A model generated the notes under the pieces. That model did not search any database and was not told where the DNA came from. It worked only from the letters and a program-made list of their open reading frames with translations. A program made the translations under genes and the position numbers. Below are positions 41,914 through 50,242 of a DNA stretch of 64,000 nucleotides, one piece after another (position 1 is the stretch's first letter; every line of letters starts with the position of its first letter). This stretch comes from Nocardioides islandensis (GTDB taxonomy: Bacteria; Actinomycetota; Actinomycetes; Propionibacteriales; Nocardioidaceae): the NCBI RefSeq assembly GCF_015352455.1, contig NZ_JADKPN010000001.1, forward strand, positions 744,001 through 808,000. Reading direction: 5' to 3'.

Positions 41914-43029
41914 TCACGCGTCGGGGGGTGGGGTGGACGTGGTGAGCGAGCGCTGGCGGACCGCGTCCTCGATCCGGTTGGCGGTGTCCCGCGCCGACGA
42001 CCTGGAGCTGCCGTCGGCGCCGGGGTACGCCGGCACGGACGCGACCGCGACCGCGACCAGGTCCGTGTAGGCGTCCTGCCGGAGTCGGGTCGCCAGCCGC
42101 TCCGCGGTGTTCTTGGCCCGCGCCAGCACGCCGGTCAGGGCCACGCCGCTGACGCCCAGGAAGCCGACCAGCGACGGGATCCAGCCACCGCCGAACTGGT
42201 CGCGGACCACGAAGAACAGCGCGATCAGCGTGACCGCCGCGAAGCCCATCAGGAACTGCGGGCGGTACAGGCGCAAGGCACGACGGAAGCCGTGCGGGCT
42301 GCTGAGCCGGGCGTACGGCTTGACCAGCGTGGTCGGGTCCTGGCGGAGCAGCAGCAGCTGGTACCAGCGGCGTACCTGCTCGTAGAGGTCGTCACGCAGC
42401 GTGGGGGCAGAGGACCAGACGGGGTCGTCGGCGACCTTGCCCCAGGCCTCGATGCTGCCCGAGATCGCGGACGCGCTGAGCGGGTGCATCTGGCCGGACT
42501 CGAGCCGGCCGAGCATGCGGGTGAGCTCGCGCCGCCGGTCCTGGCCGAAGAGGAACCGCAGCGACACCCCGGTGTCCTCCTTGCGGAAGCGCCACTCGGA
42601 CTCCGGCCCGAGGCCCCAGTAGCACTCGGCCAGGCCGCGCGCGAGGAGGTAGGCGTTGGCCGCTGTCTCGCTGCGCGTGGTCAGCGAGTCCTGGATGCGG
42701 GCGTCGAGGTCGAAGACGTACGTCGACATCTCCGGCCACGGCCGCCCGTCCGCGAGCGACTCGTCGGCGTCGTCGACGGGGATCTGCAGCTCGCCCGCGA
42801 GCGACACGAGGGTGCGGACGGCCGAGAGGCGCGCGGCGTCGTCGCGCCGCTGGGAGCGCAGCGGCAGGGTGTGCTCCGGGTGGACCGGCAGCGAGGCGGT
42901 GGTGGGTCGCGGACCGTCGGGCCAGCACCGCCCGCGCAGCTCGGCGACGGCCCAGCCCAGCCGGATCGCCGTCCGGACGTCCGGGGTGCCGGCCTCAGGT
43001 GCCTCGGGGTCCGCCCCCGCTTCGCTCAC
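41914..43029 (-). CDS. Hypothetical membrane protein
   Basis: A 371-residue protein. The N-terminal 240 residues are soluble and partly helical (LRDDLYEQVRRWYQLLLLRQ); two membrane helices follow (FLMGFAAVTLIALFFVV and WIPSLVGFLGVSGVALTGVL, residues about 258-305); then comes a helical tail (KNTAERLATRLRQDAYTDLV). I do not recognise a family. Start ATG 43029; convergent with the secreted hydrolase through a shared terminator. Confidence 0.65.
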   Translation of the reverse strand: MSEAGADPEAPEAGTPDVRTAIRLGWAVAELRGRCWPDGPRPTTASLPVHPEHTLPLRSQRRDDAARLSAVRTLVSLAGELQIPVDDADESLADGRPWPEMSTYVFDLDARIQDSLTTRSETAANAYLLARGLAECYWGLGPESEWRFRKEDTGVSLRFLFGQDRRRELTRMLGRLESGQMHPLSASAISGSIEAWGKVADDPVWSSAPTLRDDLYEQVRRWYQLLLLRQDPTTLVKPYARLSSPHGFRRALRLYRPQFLMGFAAVTLIALFFVVRDQFGGGWIPSLVGFLGVSGVALTGVLARAKNTAERLATRLRQDAYTDLVAVAVASVPAYPGADGSSRSSARDTANRIEDAVRQRSLTTSTPPPDA

Positions 43030-43053
43030 GAGCGCATTGTGCTCTCCCGGGGA

Positions 43054-43821
43054 TCAGCCCCGCAGCAGTTCGTCCTGCCAGGCGAAGCACTCGGCCGACA
43101 GCTCGCGCAGCCGCTCCACGCCCGGCAGCAGCGCGTCGACCCGGGCGGCGTCCGCCGGGTCGATGTCGGTGTGCAGGTAGCGCAGCCCGAAGTTGTGCCG
43201 GGCCGGGCAGTCGCGGACTCGCACCAGGTACACCGCCGGCTGCAGCGCGAAGCGCAGGTACAGCGAGACGGCCTCCGGCAGCTGGCCGCGGGCGATGGCC
43301 CGGTTGACCAGCCACTCGCCGAACGGCCGCTGGGTGCGCACCTGCTCGACGGTCTCGCGGATCGCCCGCTGGCGCTCGTCCTCGTCGTCGTGACGCTCGA
43401 CGACCAGCCCGTCGGGGTCGAAGCGGACGATGGGCGACCCGTGGCGTCGTACGTCCTTGTGCCGGTGCTCGTCGGTGGTGTCCCAGACCACGATGTCGAC
43501 GAGGCGGGCCGGCGGCACGAAGGCGCCGGGCGTCGGGTCGAGGGTGAAGAAGCACTGGCGAGCGTCGGGGTACGTCGAGGTCGGCAGCTGCCAGACGTCC
43601 GACGGGTCGAACCGCTCCCGCACCGCGGCGAGCAGGCGCTCGTACACCGCGCCGTGGGTGCCCGGGGTGCACAGCACCTCGACGTCGAGGTCCGACCACT
43701 CGTCGTACCCGCCGGTCGCCGCGGAGCCACCGACCCACGCGGCGCGGAGGTCGGTGTCGGCGGCGTGCTGCTCGTCGAGAAAGGCCAGGAAGTCGGCGTA
43801 CCGGGAGAGGTCGGTGGTCAC
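43054..43821 (-). CDS. Nucleotidyltransferase-fold protein
   Basis: A 255-residue protein whose N-terminus shows the pol-beta nucleotidyltransferase signature WVGGSAATGGYDEWSDLDVE with both metal-binding Asp in SDLD; the third Asp is probably in VDIVVWD near residue 115. The rest is helical. Similar proteins include aminoglycoside nucleotidyltransferase-like and DUF4037-like enzymes, but nothing fixes the substrate. Start ATG 43821. Confidence 0.7.
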   Translation of the reverse strand: MTTDLSRYADFLAFLDEQHAADTDLRAAWVGGSAATGGYDEWSDLDVEVLCTPGTHGAVYERLLAAVRERFDPSDVWQLPTSTYPDARQCFFTLDPTPGAFVPPARLVDIVVWDTTDEHRHKDVRRHGSPIVRFDPDGLVVERHDDEDERQRAIRETVEQVRTQRPFGEWLVNRAIARGQLPEAVSLYLRFALQPAVYLVRVRDCPARHNFGLRYLHTDIDPADAARVDALLPGVERLRELSAECFAWQDELLRG

Positions 43822-43846
43822 GCGGGCCAGTCTGCCGACCGACGGG

Positions 43847-44794
43847 TCAGGACGCGCGCAGCCGCTCGATCCACTCCATCACCACGACCAGCTGCTCGAC
43901 CGTGGCACGGCTCTCGGTCTTGCCGTTGACCGCGTCGCGGAACTCGGCCAGGGCCGCGGCGTGACCGGCCCACCCGGTCGCGACCGCGCCGGGGACGAAC
44001 CGGGCCTCCTCGGCGGTGCCGGGACGATAGGTGACGACCTCGTCGAGGTTCCACGTGACCGAGGTGCCGTCCTGGCAGGTGATGGTGGCCGCGAAGTCCA
44101 ACCGGTTGCGGGTGTTGGACATCCGCAGCGAGCCGCGGGCGGTGCGGGTGGTGAAGTCGGCGGTGACGAAGCAGTCGTCCCGGCGGGTCTGGGTCACCTC
44201 ACCGCTGGTGAGTGCGCCGACCTCGGGCCAGCCGAGGACGTCGGCCATCACGGCCAGCGGGTGCAGGCCGCTGGAGAGCAGGAAGGTGTCGAGCAGCTCG
44301 CGACCCCAGAGACCGGTGCGCGGCCCGTCGACGTGGCAGTCCATCGCGACGTGCACCACCCGGCCGTGCGCGGCGACCCGCTCCAGGGCGGCGCGTGTGG
44401 TGGCGGCGTACCGTAGGTGCAGCCCTACCGCGGAGGTGAGAGGCGTGTCCCGATCGGCGTTGGCACGCTTGTACTCGCGCAGGGCACCGGCGCCGGACGC
44501 GGGCGGCCCGGCGAGGTACACCGGCAGCCCGAGGCGCTGGGCGGTGGCCAGGGCCGCCTCGCTGTCGGCGGGGGTGGACGCGACCACGGCCGCGTCGAAC
44601 TCGCCCACGCCCAGGAACTCGTCGACCTCGGCCTGCACGCCCTCGACGCCCCACGTCTCGGCCAGCTCGCGGGCGGACCCGTCGGCGGACCCGATGGCGG
44701 CGAGGCTGGTTCCGGGCGTGCTCATCAGCGCCGGCACGATCACGTCGGCGGCTTGGGCACCGGCTCCCACGAGCCCGAGGCGGAGGGACGTCAT
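43847..44794 (-). CDS. Gfo/Idh/MocA-family oxidoreductase
   Basis: A 315-residue NAD(P)-dependent dehydrogenase. N-terminal Rossmann motif GLVGAGAQAADVIVPAL; the segment that usually reads EKP is AGPPASG here, so the conserved catalytic lysine seems absent. The C-terminal domain with HGRVVHVAMDC and GLHPLAVMADV matches the family. Loss of the Lys could mean altered or lost dehydrogenase activity. Start ATG 44794; it stands alone. Confidence 0.75.
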   Translation of the reverse strand: MTSLRLGLVGAGAQAADVIVPALMSTPGTSLAAIGSADGSARELAETWGVEGVQAEVDEFLGVGEFDAAVVASTPADSEAALATAQRLGLPVYLAGPPASGAGALREYKRANADRDTPLTSAVGLHLRYAATTRAALERVAAHGRVVHVAMDCHVDGPRTGLWGRELLDTFLLSSGLHPLAVMADVLGWPEVGALTSGEVTQTRRDDCFVTADFTTRTARGSLRMSNTRNRLDFAATITCQDGTSVTWNLDEVVTYRPGTAEEARFVPGAVATGWAGHAAALAEFRDAVNGKTESRATVEQLVVVMEWIERLRAS

Positions 44795-44964
44795 GGCAAA
44801 GAGGTTCGCACGCGCGCGCGGATCCGGCAGGGAAACGCGACGACCTGCACGCCCGACCGCATGGCTCGTCCTGGCCTTCCCGGACTACTCGCATGACCCG
44901 ACCGGACCATTTCGCCCTGATCCTTAGCGGTTCGTCGCCACACGCTCGTAGGTTTCCAGTCACA

Positions 44965-45035
44965 CCACCGAGGGAATCCCCCCAGGCGCCGACGGCGCCT
45001 TCCCCGGTGGGTCAGACGTAGCCGGCCCGACCGGC
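44965..45035 (+). promoter_or_regulatory. Structured 5' leader of the VC0807-like membrane protein
   Basis: Nested pairing: CCACCG(A)GGGAA (44965-44976) pairs with TTCCCCGGTGG (45000-45010), enclosing GGCGCC-GAC-GGCGCC (44985-44999) with a C-rich linker. A third hairpin GCCGG (45021-45025) / CCGGC (45031-45035) follows, 13 bases before the ATG, where it may mask initiation. It matches no riboswitch class I know. Confidence 0.5.
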
Positions 45036-45048
45036 AGGACAGGCACGC

Positions 45049-45747
45049 ATGTCGATCGCCATCACCCCGGCGTCCCTGGAGTCCATCCCCTCGGCTCCAG
45101 GGGCCCTCCCCCTCCCCCGCGTGGCCACGGCCTCGCCCCGGCTACGCGCCGTCATCAGCCGCGTCGCGGTCAGCATCACGGTCGCGTGCGCGGTGCCTGC
45201 GGCGCTGTTCTACTCGGTGCTCGTCCTGTCGGGCGTGTGGGTGGCGATCGCGGCCGCGCTCGTCTGGCAGTACGGCGCGCTGGCCTGGCGGGCGGCGACC
45301 GGGCGGCGTACGTCGGGGCTGCTTGTCTTCGCCGCGGCGGTGATGACCGGCCGCACCTTGGTCTCGTTCGTCGCCGACAGCCCGTTCCTCTACTTCCTCC
45401 AGCCGGTCGTCACCGACTGCCTCATCGGCGCGGCGTTCCTGGCCTCCCTGTTCGCGACGCGGACGATCGTGGCCCGGCTCGCGGGCGACTTCTACCCGAT
45501 GACCGACGAGGTCGCGTCCCGGCCCGGCATCCAGCGGCTGTTCCGCGGGCTGACGGCGATGTGGGCGCTGCTGTACCTCGGCAAGGGCTCGCTGACCCTG
45601 TACCTGCTGCTCTCCCAGTCGCTGGAGACGTTCGTGCTGGTGAAGAGCGTGAGCGTGCTGGCCATCAACCTGGGCGCGGCGGCCGCCACGATCGCGATCG
45701 CCGTCGCTGTCGGCCGGCGGGAAGGCCTGATGGCCCGCGTCGACTGA
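45049..45747 (+). CDS. VC0807-family integral membrane protein
   Basis: A 232-residue protein with five or six hydrophobic segments after a 35-residue polar N-terminus. The segments LVWQYGALAWRAATGRRTSG, FFVADSPFLYF-like SFVADSPFLYFLQPVVTDC and the terminal helices match the VC0807-like family, whose function is unknown. Start ATG 45049; a structured leader precedes it. Confidence 0.65.
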   Translation: MSIAITPASLESIPSAPGALPLPRVATASPRLRAVISRVAVSITVACAVPAALFYSVLVLSGVWVAIAAALVWQYGALAWRAATGRRTSGLLVFAAAVMTGRTLVSFVADSPFLYFLQPVVTDCLIGAAFLASLFATRTIVARLAGDFYPMTDEVASRPGIQRLFRGLTAMWALLYLGKGSLTLYLLLSQSLETFVLVKSVSVLAINLGAAAATIAIAVAVGRREGLMARVD

Positions 45748-45759
45748 GCGGGCCCGGTC

Positions 45760-46365
45760 TCAGAAGTCGAGGCGCATCACGATGCGGCGCTTGCTCGGGT
45801 GGCTGACGATCGTCATCCCGGCCTCCGCGAACATCGCCTCGGTGCCGACGTGCAGCTCCTCGGCGAGGGCGTTCTTGTCGATCATCGGGTAGGCCTCGAC
45901 CGCCCGGGCCCCGTTCCGGCGCGCGTGCTCGACGGCCTCGACGGCAAGGGCGCTCGCGATGCCCTTCTTGCGGTACCTCGCCCGCGCGAACAGGCAGGTG
46001 ATCGCCCAGACCGACTCGTCCTCCTTGTCCTCGTCGCGCCCCTCCCAGTGGATCCGGAAGGTCGGCCGCAGCAGGCCGGTGTACGCCGGTCGCGGCTCGA
46101 CCGCGCACCAGCCGACCGGCTCGCCGCCCACGTAGGCGACCAGGCCGCTCGTGGGGCCGGCCGAGGCGTCGCCGCAGCGCGTCTGCTCCTGCTGGCGGGC
46201 TCGCAGCTCGTCGGGGCCGAGGCCCTGGAACGACTCGCCCGGGCCCAGCTTGTAGCGCTGGCAGCGGCAGCGCTGGCCGGATCCGCGCTCGCCGTACAGG
46301 GTGTCGAGGGCATCGCATGGCGCCTGGTTCGCGGGCACGATCCTCAGCTCGGTGTCGGCGTCCAC
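45760..46365 (-). CDS. GNAT-family acetyltransferase
   Basis: A 201-residue protein with an N-terminal cysteine-rich stretch (GERGSGQRCRCQRYKLGPGE) typical of one group of actinobacterial GNATs, and the acetyl-CoA loop ARARYRKKGIASALAVEAVE. I start at GTG 46365, 5 bases after GGGA, giving a 22-base overlap with the glycosylase gene upstream, so the two are coupled. The Cys-rich part may bind a metal. Confidence 0.75.
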   Translation of the reverse strand: MDADTELRIVPANQAPCDALDTLYGERGSGQRCRCQRYKLGPGESFQGLGPDELRARQQEQTRCGDASAGPTSGLVAYVGGEPVGWCAVEPRPAYTGLLRPTFRIHWEGRDEDKEDESVWAITCLFARARYRKKGIASALAVEAVEHARRNGARAVEAYPMIDKNALAEELHVGTEAMFAEAGMTIVSHPSKRRIVMRLDF

Positions 46366-47219
46366 GGTCCCAGTCTGGACGGCGATGGCCGCGCCGGCGT
46401 CACCGAGGGGGCCGGCTGTTCCACCGAGCAGGCCCACGTGGTGCGGCCGCCGGCGACGGTACGCCGCATCGGCGCGCCGCAGCGCGGGCAGTGGTCGCCG
46501 GCCTTGCGGTGCTCGATGATCTCGCCGGTGTGCACCCCGCCGTGACGGATGGCCGAGCGGATGGCCTTGCGGAGCTCCCGGTGCAGGCGGGCGACCTCGT
46601 CGGGGTCGAGCTCGTCGGCCGGCTGCTCGGGTGCGACGGCGGCCTGCCAGAGCGTCTCGTCGGCGAGCAGGTTGCCGATGCCCGCAACGGCGTGCTGGTC
46701 GAGCAGGCGGGCCTTCACCGCGGTGTGCGACCGGCCGAGCAGGTCGCGGAAGGCCGGCAGGCGTACCTCGCCGGCATCCGGCCCGAGGGCGTCGATGTCG
46801 GGGTCGAGGCGCACCCGTCCCAGCCGCCGCTTGTCGAACAGCCGCAGGGCGCCGCCGTCCTCGAAGGTCACCGTGAACCGGTCCCACTGGGGCTTCAGCG
46901 GCGTGCGCTGGGGACGCATCCCGACGTAGTCGCCGCCCTCGTCGACCCCGCCGGACGGTGCGCTGACCAGGATCCGGCCGCTCATGCCCAGGTGGATGCC
47001 CAGCACCGGCGCGTCCGAGCCGGACGTCTCCACCCACAACGTCTTGCCCCGCCGGTGCGCGGCGACCAGACGGCGGCCCAGCAGCGCGTCCCGGATCTCG
47101 CCCGGAGCGTGGGGCCGGCACTCCCACGTGTCGGTGTCGTCGACGTGGGCGATCACGCGGGCGAGCGCGGACCGTTCGATCACCGCGCGGGCGGACTCGA
47201 CCTCGGGAAGCTCGGGCAC
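46344..47219 (-). CDS. Fpg/Nei-family DNA glycosylase
   Basis: A 291-residue DNA repair enzyme that excises oxidised bases and nicks the strand. The processed N-terminus PELPEVES provides the catalytic Pro and Glu; the H2TH region is QHAVAGIGNLLADETLW; the C-terminal zinc finger begins CPRCGAPM and ends TTWACSVEQ. The fourth zinc cysteine is replaced (C-S-V-E instead of C-x2-C), a variation seen in some actinobacterial Nei-type enzymes. Start ATG 47219, 4 bases after the MarR gene stop. Confidence 0.88.
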   Translation of the reverse strand: MPELPEVESARAVIERSALARVIAHVDDTDTWECRPHAPGEIRDALLGRRLVAAHRRGKTLWVETSGSDAPVLGIHLGMSGRILVSAPSGGVDEGGDYVGMRPQRTPLKPQWDRFTVTFEDGGALRLFDKRRLGRVRLDPDIDALGPDAGEVRLPAFRDLLGRSHTAVKARLLDQHAVAGIGNLLADETLWQAAVAPEQPADELDPDEVARLHRELRKAIRSAIRHGGVHTGEIIEHRKAGDHCPRCGAPMRRTVAGGRTTWACSVEQPAPSVTPARPSPSRLGPWTPTPS

Positions 47220-47223
47220 CCGG

Positions 47224-47802
47224 TCATTCTGCGTGCTCGGCCACGCCGTACGTCTGCCGTGCCGCGTTCAGCGCCGGGCACTCGCCCTGGGGCCGTCGGC
47301 AGGCCGTGAGGTCGCACAGGCGGCAGGTCCAGGCGCCGCCGTCCTTGTGGGCGACCACGCCGGTCATCACCGTGCCGATCAGCCCGCGCAGGACGTCGAC
47401 CTCCTCGGCGGAGAGGGCGGCGGTGAGCGAGGAGAGGTACGCCGCCCGGGCGGCCTGGGCGTCGCGCGCGCGGCCGCGGCCCTCGTCGGTGAGCCGCACG
47501 GCCCGCGAGCGGCCGTCGGGGCCTGCGTCGCGACGTACCAGGCCGTTCCTCTCGAGCCGGTCGACCAGCCGGACCGCGCCCGAGGGCGTCACGCCGAGCA
47601 CCCGGTGGACGCGGTCGAGGGTGGCGCCGTCGAGGAACTGCGCCAGGGAGACCAGGGCGGCCGCGTCCGTCGTCGACGCCTGGTCGGCCGCTGCGACGAC
47701 GGCGCGCGTCATCTCGTCGGAGACGACGAGGGCCAGGGCGCCCAGCGCGTTGGCCGCGGCGTCCCTGGGCCCCTGGACCGTCCCGTCGGGGTCGTCGGTC
47801 AC
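47224..47802 (-). CDS. MarR-family regulator with C-terminal cysteine cluster
   Basis: A 192-residue winged-helix protein. The HTH is in LDRVHRVLGVTPSGAVRLVD and the wing in DAGPDGRSRAVRLTDEG. The C-terminus adds WTCRLCDLTACRRPQGECP, a C-x2-C-x4-C-x6-C arrangement able to hold an Fe-S cluster or zinc, which suggests redox or metal sensing. It follows the DUF3224 gene with an ATGA overlap (47799-47802), and a perfect palindrome stands in front of that gene, so autoregulation is likely. Confidence 0.8.
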   Translation of the reverse strand: MTDDPDGTVQGPRDAAANALGALALVVSDEMTRAVVAAADQASTTDAAALVSLAQFLDGATLDRVHRVLGVTPSGAVRLVDRLERNGLVRRDAGPDGRSRAVRLTDEGRGRARDAQAARAAYLSSLTAALSAEEVDVLRGLIGTVMTGVVAHKDGGAWTCRLCDLTACRRPQGECPALNAARQTYGVAEHAE

Positions 47803-48209
47803 CCGAGGGTGTACTCGACCGTGAGCGGCATGTTCGGGTAGTCCTCCTGCGTCGAGCTGCTCGACACCGTGCCGGTGATCCCGGCCAGGTCGCCGGTGCC
47901 CTCGACGATCGTCATCGTGCTGCTGGCGGTGGTGCCGTCGTACTCGCCCTCGCCCACGGCGGTGAAGGCGCCCTTCTTCCCGTCCAGCTCGGCCTCGAGC
48001 CGGATGGCGCCGGCGTAGGTGCTCGTGCCGTCGGCGGTGTAGTAGAGGACCGACTCCATGTGGCCGGCGACCAGCCCGTCGTGGCCCTCGGTCAGCGTCA
48101 CGACCGCGTGCGCGACCTTGGTGCCGTCGGCGAACTCCGCGGTCGGCTTCTCGTCCCAGCCGTCGATCTTGATGGTGGTCTCGATCTTTCCGGTCTTGTT
48201 GTCCGTCAT
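47799..48209 (-). CDS. DUF3224 domain protein
   Basis: A 136-residue beta-rich protein of the DUF3224/allene-oxide-cyclase-barrel-like family (VLYYTADGTSTYAGAIRLE, then TMTIVEGTGDLAGITGTV). I start at ATG 48209 (MTDNKTGK) because the in-frame GTG/ATG upstream lies inside the palindromic operator. It is the first gene of an operon with the Cys-cluster MarR protein. Function unknown. Confidence 0.75.
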   Translation of the reverse strand: MTDNKTGKIETTIKIDGWDEKPTAEFADGTKVAHAVVTLTEGHDGLVAGHMESVLYYTADGTSTYAGAIRLEAELDGKKGAFTAVGEGEYDGTTASSTMTIVEGTGDLAGITGTVSSSSTQEDYPNMPLTVEYTLG

Positions 48210-48223
48210 GACCGCGACGCTAT

Positions 48224-48240
48224 ATGTGACTGAGTCACAT
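48224..48240. promoter_or_regulatory. Perfect palindrome, probable operator of the Cys-cluster MarR protein
   Basis: ATGTGACT-G-AGTCACAT has perfect 8-bp arms and lies 14 bp upstream of the DUF3224 start, overlapping the likely transcription start of the operon. Confidence 0.65.
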
Positions 48241-48410
48241 GTCCCCACCCCCGCGGGTGGGCGAGGTCGGCTTCTCTCACCCTTGTGGGCGCTGTGGTGG
48301 AGTCGTCGGGTCTGTCAGGTTGGAGGTGCGCGGAGGGCACCTCTCGCCGCGTGGCTGGGACCGACTCGGCGGAGACCCAGGAGTTCGCACTCACAAGGAG
48401 CGGCAACAAG

Positions 48411-48554
48411 ATGGCATTCATTCTTTGGCTCATTGCGGTGGTCCTGGTGATCTGGGGCATCGTGACCCTGATCCGCGGCCAGGCCCTGCTGGGCATCGTC
48501 CTCATCATCGTCGGGCTCCTCGTGGGCCCTGGCGGGGTGAGCATCTTCACCTGA
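48411..48554 (+). CDS. Small GPGG-motif membrane protein
   Basis: A 47-residue protein with two membrane helices (AFILWLIAVVLVIWGIVTLI and LLGIVLIIVGLLV) joined by RGQA and ending in the GPGGVSIF motif that names this actinobacterial family. AAGGAG lies 10 bases before ATG 48411. A 14-bp terminator hairpin follows 26 bp after the stop, so it is a complete single-gene unit. Confidence 0.85.
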   Translation: MAFILWLIAVVLVIWGIVTLIRGQALLGIVLIIVGLLVGPGGVSIFT

Positions 48555-48580
48555 TCCAGCACGACGTAGCGCACGACCAC

Positions 48581-48614
48581 CAGGACGCCCGGGACGACCC
48601 TCCCGGGCGTCCTG
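48581..48614. terminator. Terminator hairpin after the GPGG gene
   Basis: CAGGACGCCCGGGA (48581-48594) and its exact complement (48601-48614) with a 6-base loop. It lies between convergent genes. Confidence 0.75.
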
Positions 48615-48639
48615 CTGTTCGGGCGGCTGCTCGGTGCGG

Positions 48640-49109
48640 CTAGGGCCGGGCGTTGCGCCGGGCCACCAGCAGCGGCACCACCAGCAGCAGGCCCCCGAGC
48701 ACCGCTGCGCTGACGACGGCGACGACCAGGGCCTCCGACCAGCTGCGCACGACGCTGAAGATCAGCGTCGAGATGCCCACGATGATGAGCGCCAGCAGGA
48801 CCATCACCACCTGCAGGAACGCGTGGCCCGCGGCGACCACCCGCTCCTTCACGTGCTGGCCGAACACCCGCCGGTGCACCATGACCGGTGTCAGGGTGAC
48901 CCCGAGGCCAGGCCGGCGGTCAGCACCAGCGCGAGGTACAGCCGCTCCTGCCACACGTCGAGGTCGCCGAACCTCTGGGTGAACGGCAGCGTGAGCAGGA
49001 AGCCGGACAGCAGCTGGACCCCGGTCTGCACGACCCGGAGCTCCTGGAGCATGTCGTTCCAGTTGCGGTCGAGCTTCTCGTCCTCGGTCTCGTCGCGCTC
49101 GTCGGCCAT
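48640..49109 (-). pseudogene. DUF6328-like membrane protein gene with a frameshift
   Basis: The first part, from ATG 49109 (MADERDETEDEKLDRNWNDM, then LSGFLLTLPFTQRF and LYLALVLTAGLA), runs into TGA at 48891. The second part, in another frame, continues as VTLTPVMVHRRVFGQHVKER and two membrane helices to TAG 48640. Joined, they give the four-helix DUF6328 layout. The frames would join if one base were added in the C run at 48900-48903, so this is a single-base deletion, a sequencing error or, less likely, programmed slippage. Confidence 0.7.
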
Positions 49110-49164
49110 GGGCCAGCGTGGCCCGGACCCGCCGGGCGCCACCACACCCTGATTGACTAGGGGT

Positions 49165-50223
49165 GTGACCGACATCGTCACGTTCACGTCGACGAGCACC
49201 GACCCCTACGAGCGCGGGGCGGAGTACGGCGCCGCCCACGCGCCGCAGGTGGCCGCGACGGTGGCGGCGTACCACCGCCTGTGGGGCTTCCTGGACCCCG
49301 ACGCGGACCTGGGGGAGGCCGGCAGGCTGGCCCTGGCGTCCATCCGGGCGCAGGCGCCGCGGGCCGCCGACGAGATCGCGGGCCTGGCCGACGGGTCCGG
49401 TCGCACGCCCGAGGAGATCGCCTCGCTCAACGCCCGGACCGAGGTGCTCGGCCTGGTCGCGCCCCGCATCGCGGTGACCGAGTGCTCGACGGTCGTCTTC
49501 TCGCGCCCGGGCCGCGCGCCGATCGCGACGCAGACCTGGGACTGGTACCCCGCGATGCGCGCCAACTGGATGGTGTGGACGTTCCCGACCGCCTCGGGCG
49601 GACGGATCACGACGCTGACCGAGTACGGCGTGCTGGCCAAGATCGGTGTCAACGACGCCGGTCTCGGCGTGATGCTGAACATGCTCCACCACGAGGCCGA
49701 CGAGCAGGCGCCCGGCCAGGAGCGGATCGGGTTCCCGGTGCACGTGCTGCTGCGCACGCTGCTCGAGGACTGCTCCTCGGTCGCCGAGGCGCGCGACCTG
49801 GTCGCGTCGCTGTCCTTCTCGGCCTCGTCTGCCCTGACCGTCGTCGACCACGGCGGCGATGCGGCCTCGCTGGAGACCTTCCCGGAGGGTGTCGGCGAGG
49901 TGAAGCCCGAGGACGGCCTGCTCGTGCGCACCAACCACTTCGTCTCCGCCGAGGGCGAGGCCGGGTGCCAGGCCGGCGTCGTCGACGACAACTCGTGGGT
50001 GCGCCGCGACCACCTGGTCGGGACCCTGACGGCTGCGCCGCCGTCGTACGCCGCGGACGTGCACGCCGCGATGACCCACCACGACCCGGCCGGCCCGATC
50101 TGTCGGCACGCCCTGCACCCGGACGACCCCGAGCTGGTGGACACCGCGACCCTCGCGACGGTCACCCTGGACGTGGAGAACGGCGAGCTGTCCGTCCTCC
50201 GGGGTGGTCCCTGCCAGGAGTGA
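49165..50223 (+). CDS. C45-family autoproteolytic acyltransferase/hydrolase
   Basis: A 352-residue Ntn-hydrolase of the acyl-CoA:6-aminopenicillanate acyltransferase type. The nucleophile after self-cleavage would be C107 in VTECSTVVF; TWDWYPAMRANWMVW and TEYGVLAKIGVNDAGLGVML follow as in the family. Start is uncertain: GTG 49165 (chosen) or TTG 49153. No secondary-metabolite genes are nearby, so a beta-lactam role is not suggested; it more likely cleaves amides. Confidence 0.8.
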   Translation: MTDIVTFTSTSTDPYERGAEYGAAHAPQVAATVAAYHRLWGFLDPDADLGEAGRLALASIRAQAPRAADEIAGLADGSGRTPEEIASLNARTEVLGLVAPRIAVTECSTVVFSRPGRAPIATQTWDWYPAMRANWMVWTFPTASGGRITTLTEYGVLAKIGVNDAGLGVMLNMLHHEADEQAPGQERIGFPVHVLLRTLLEDCSSVAEARDLVASLSFSASSALTVVDHGGDAASLETFPEGVGEVKPEDGLLVRTNHFVSAEGEAGCQAGVVDDNSWVRRDHLVGTLTAAPPSYAADVHAAMTHHDPAGPICRHALHPDDPELVDTATLATVTLDVENGELSVLRGGPCQE

Positions 50224-50242
50224 CCCTCCCTAGGCTGCCCGG

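Noticed and set aside
49165..50223. Beta-lactam biosynthesis acyltransferase
   Set aside because: Family membership is likely, but no other antibiotic-biosynthesis gene is nearby; a general amidase-type role is safer.
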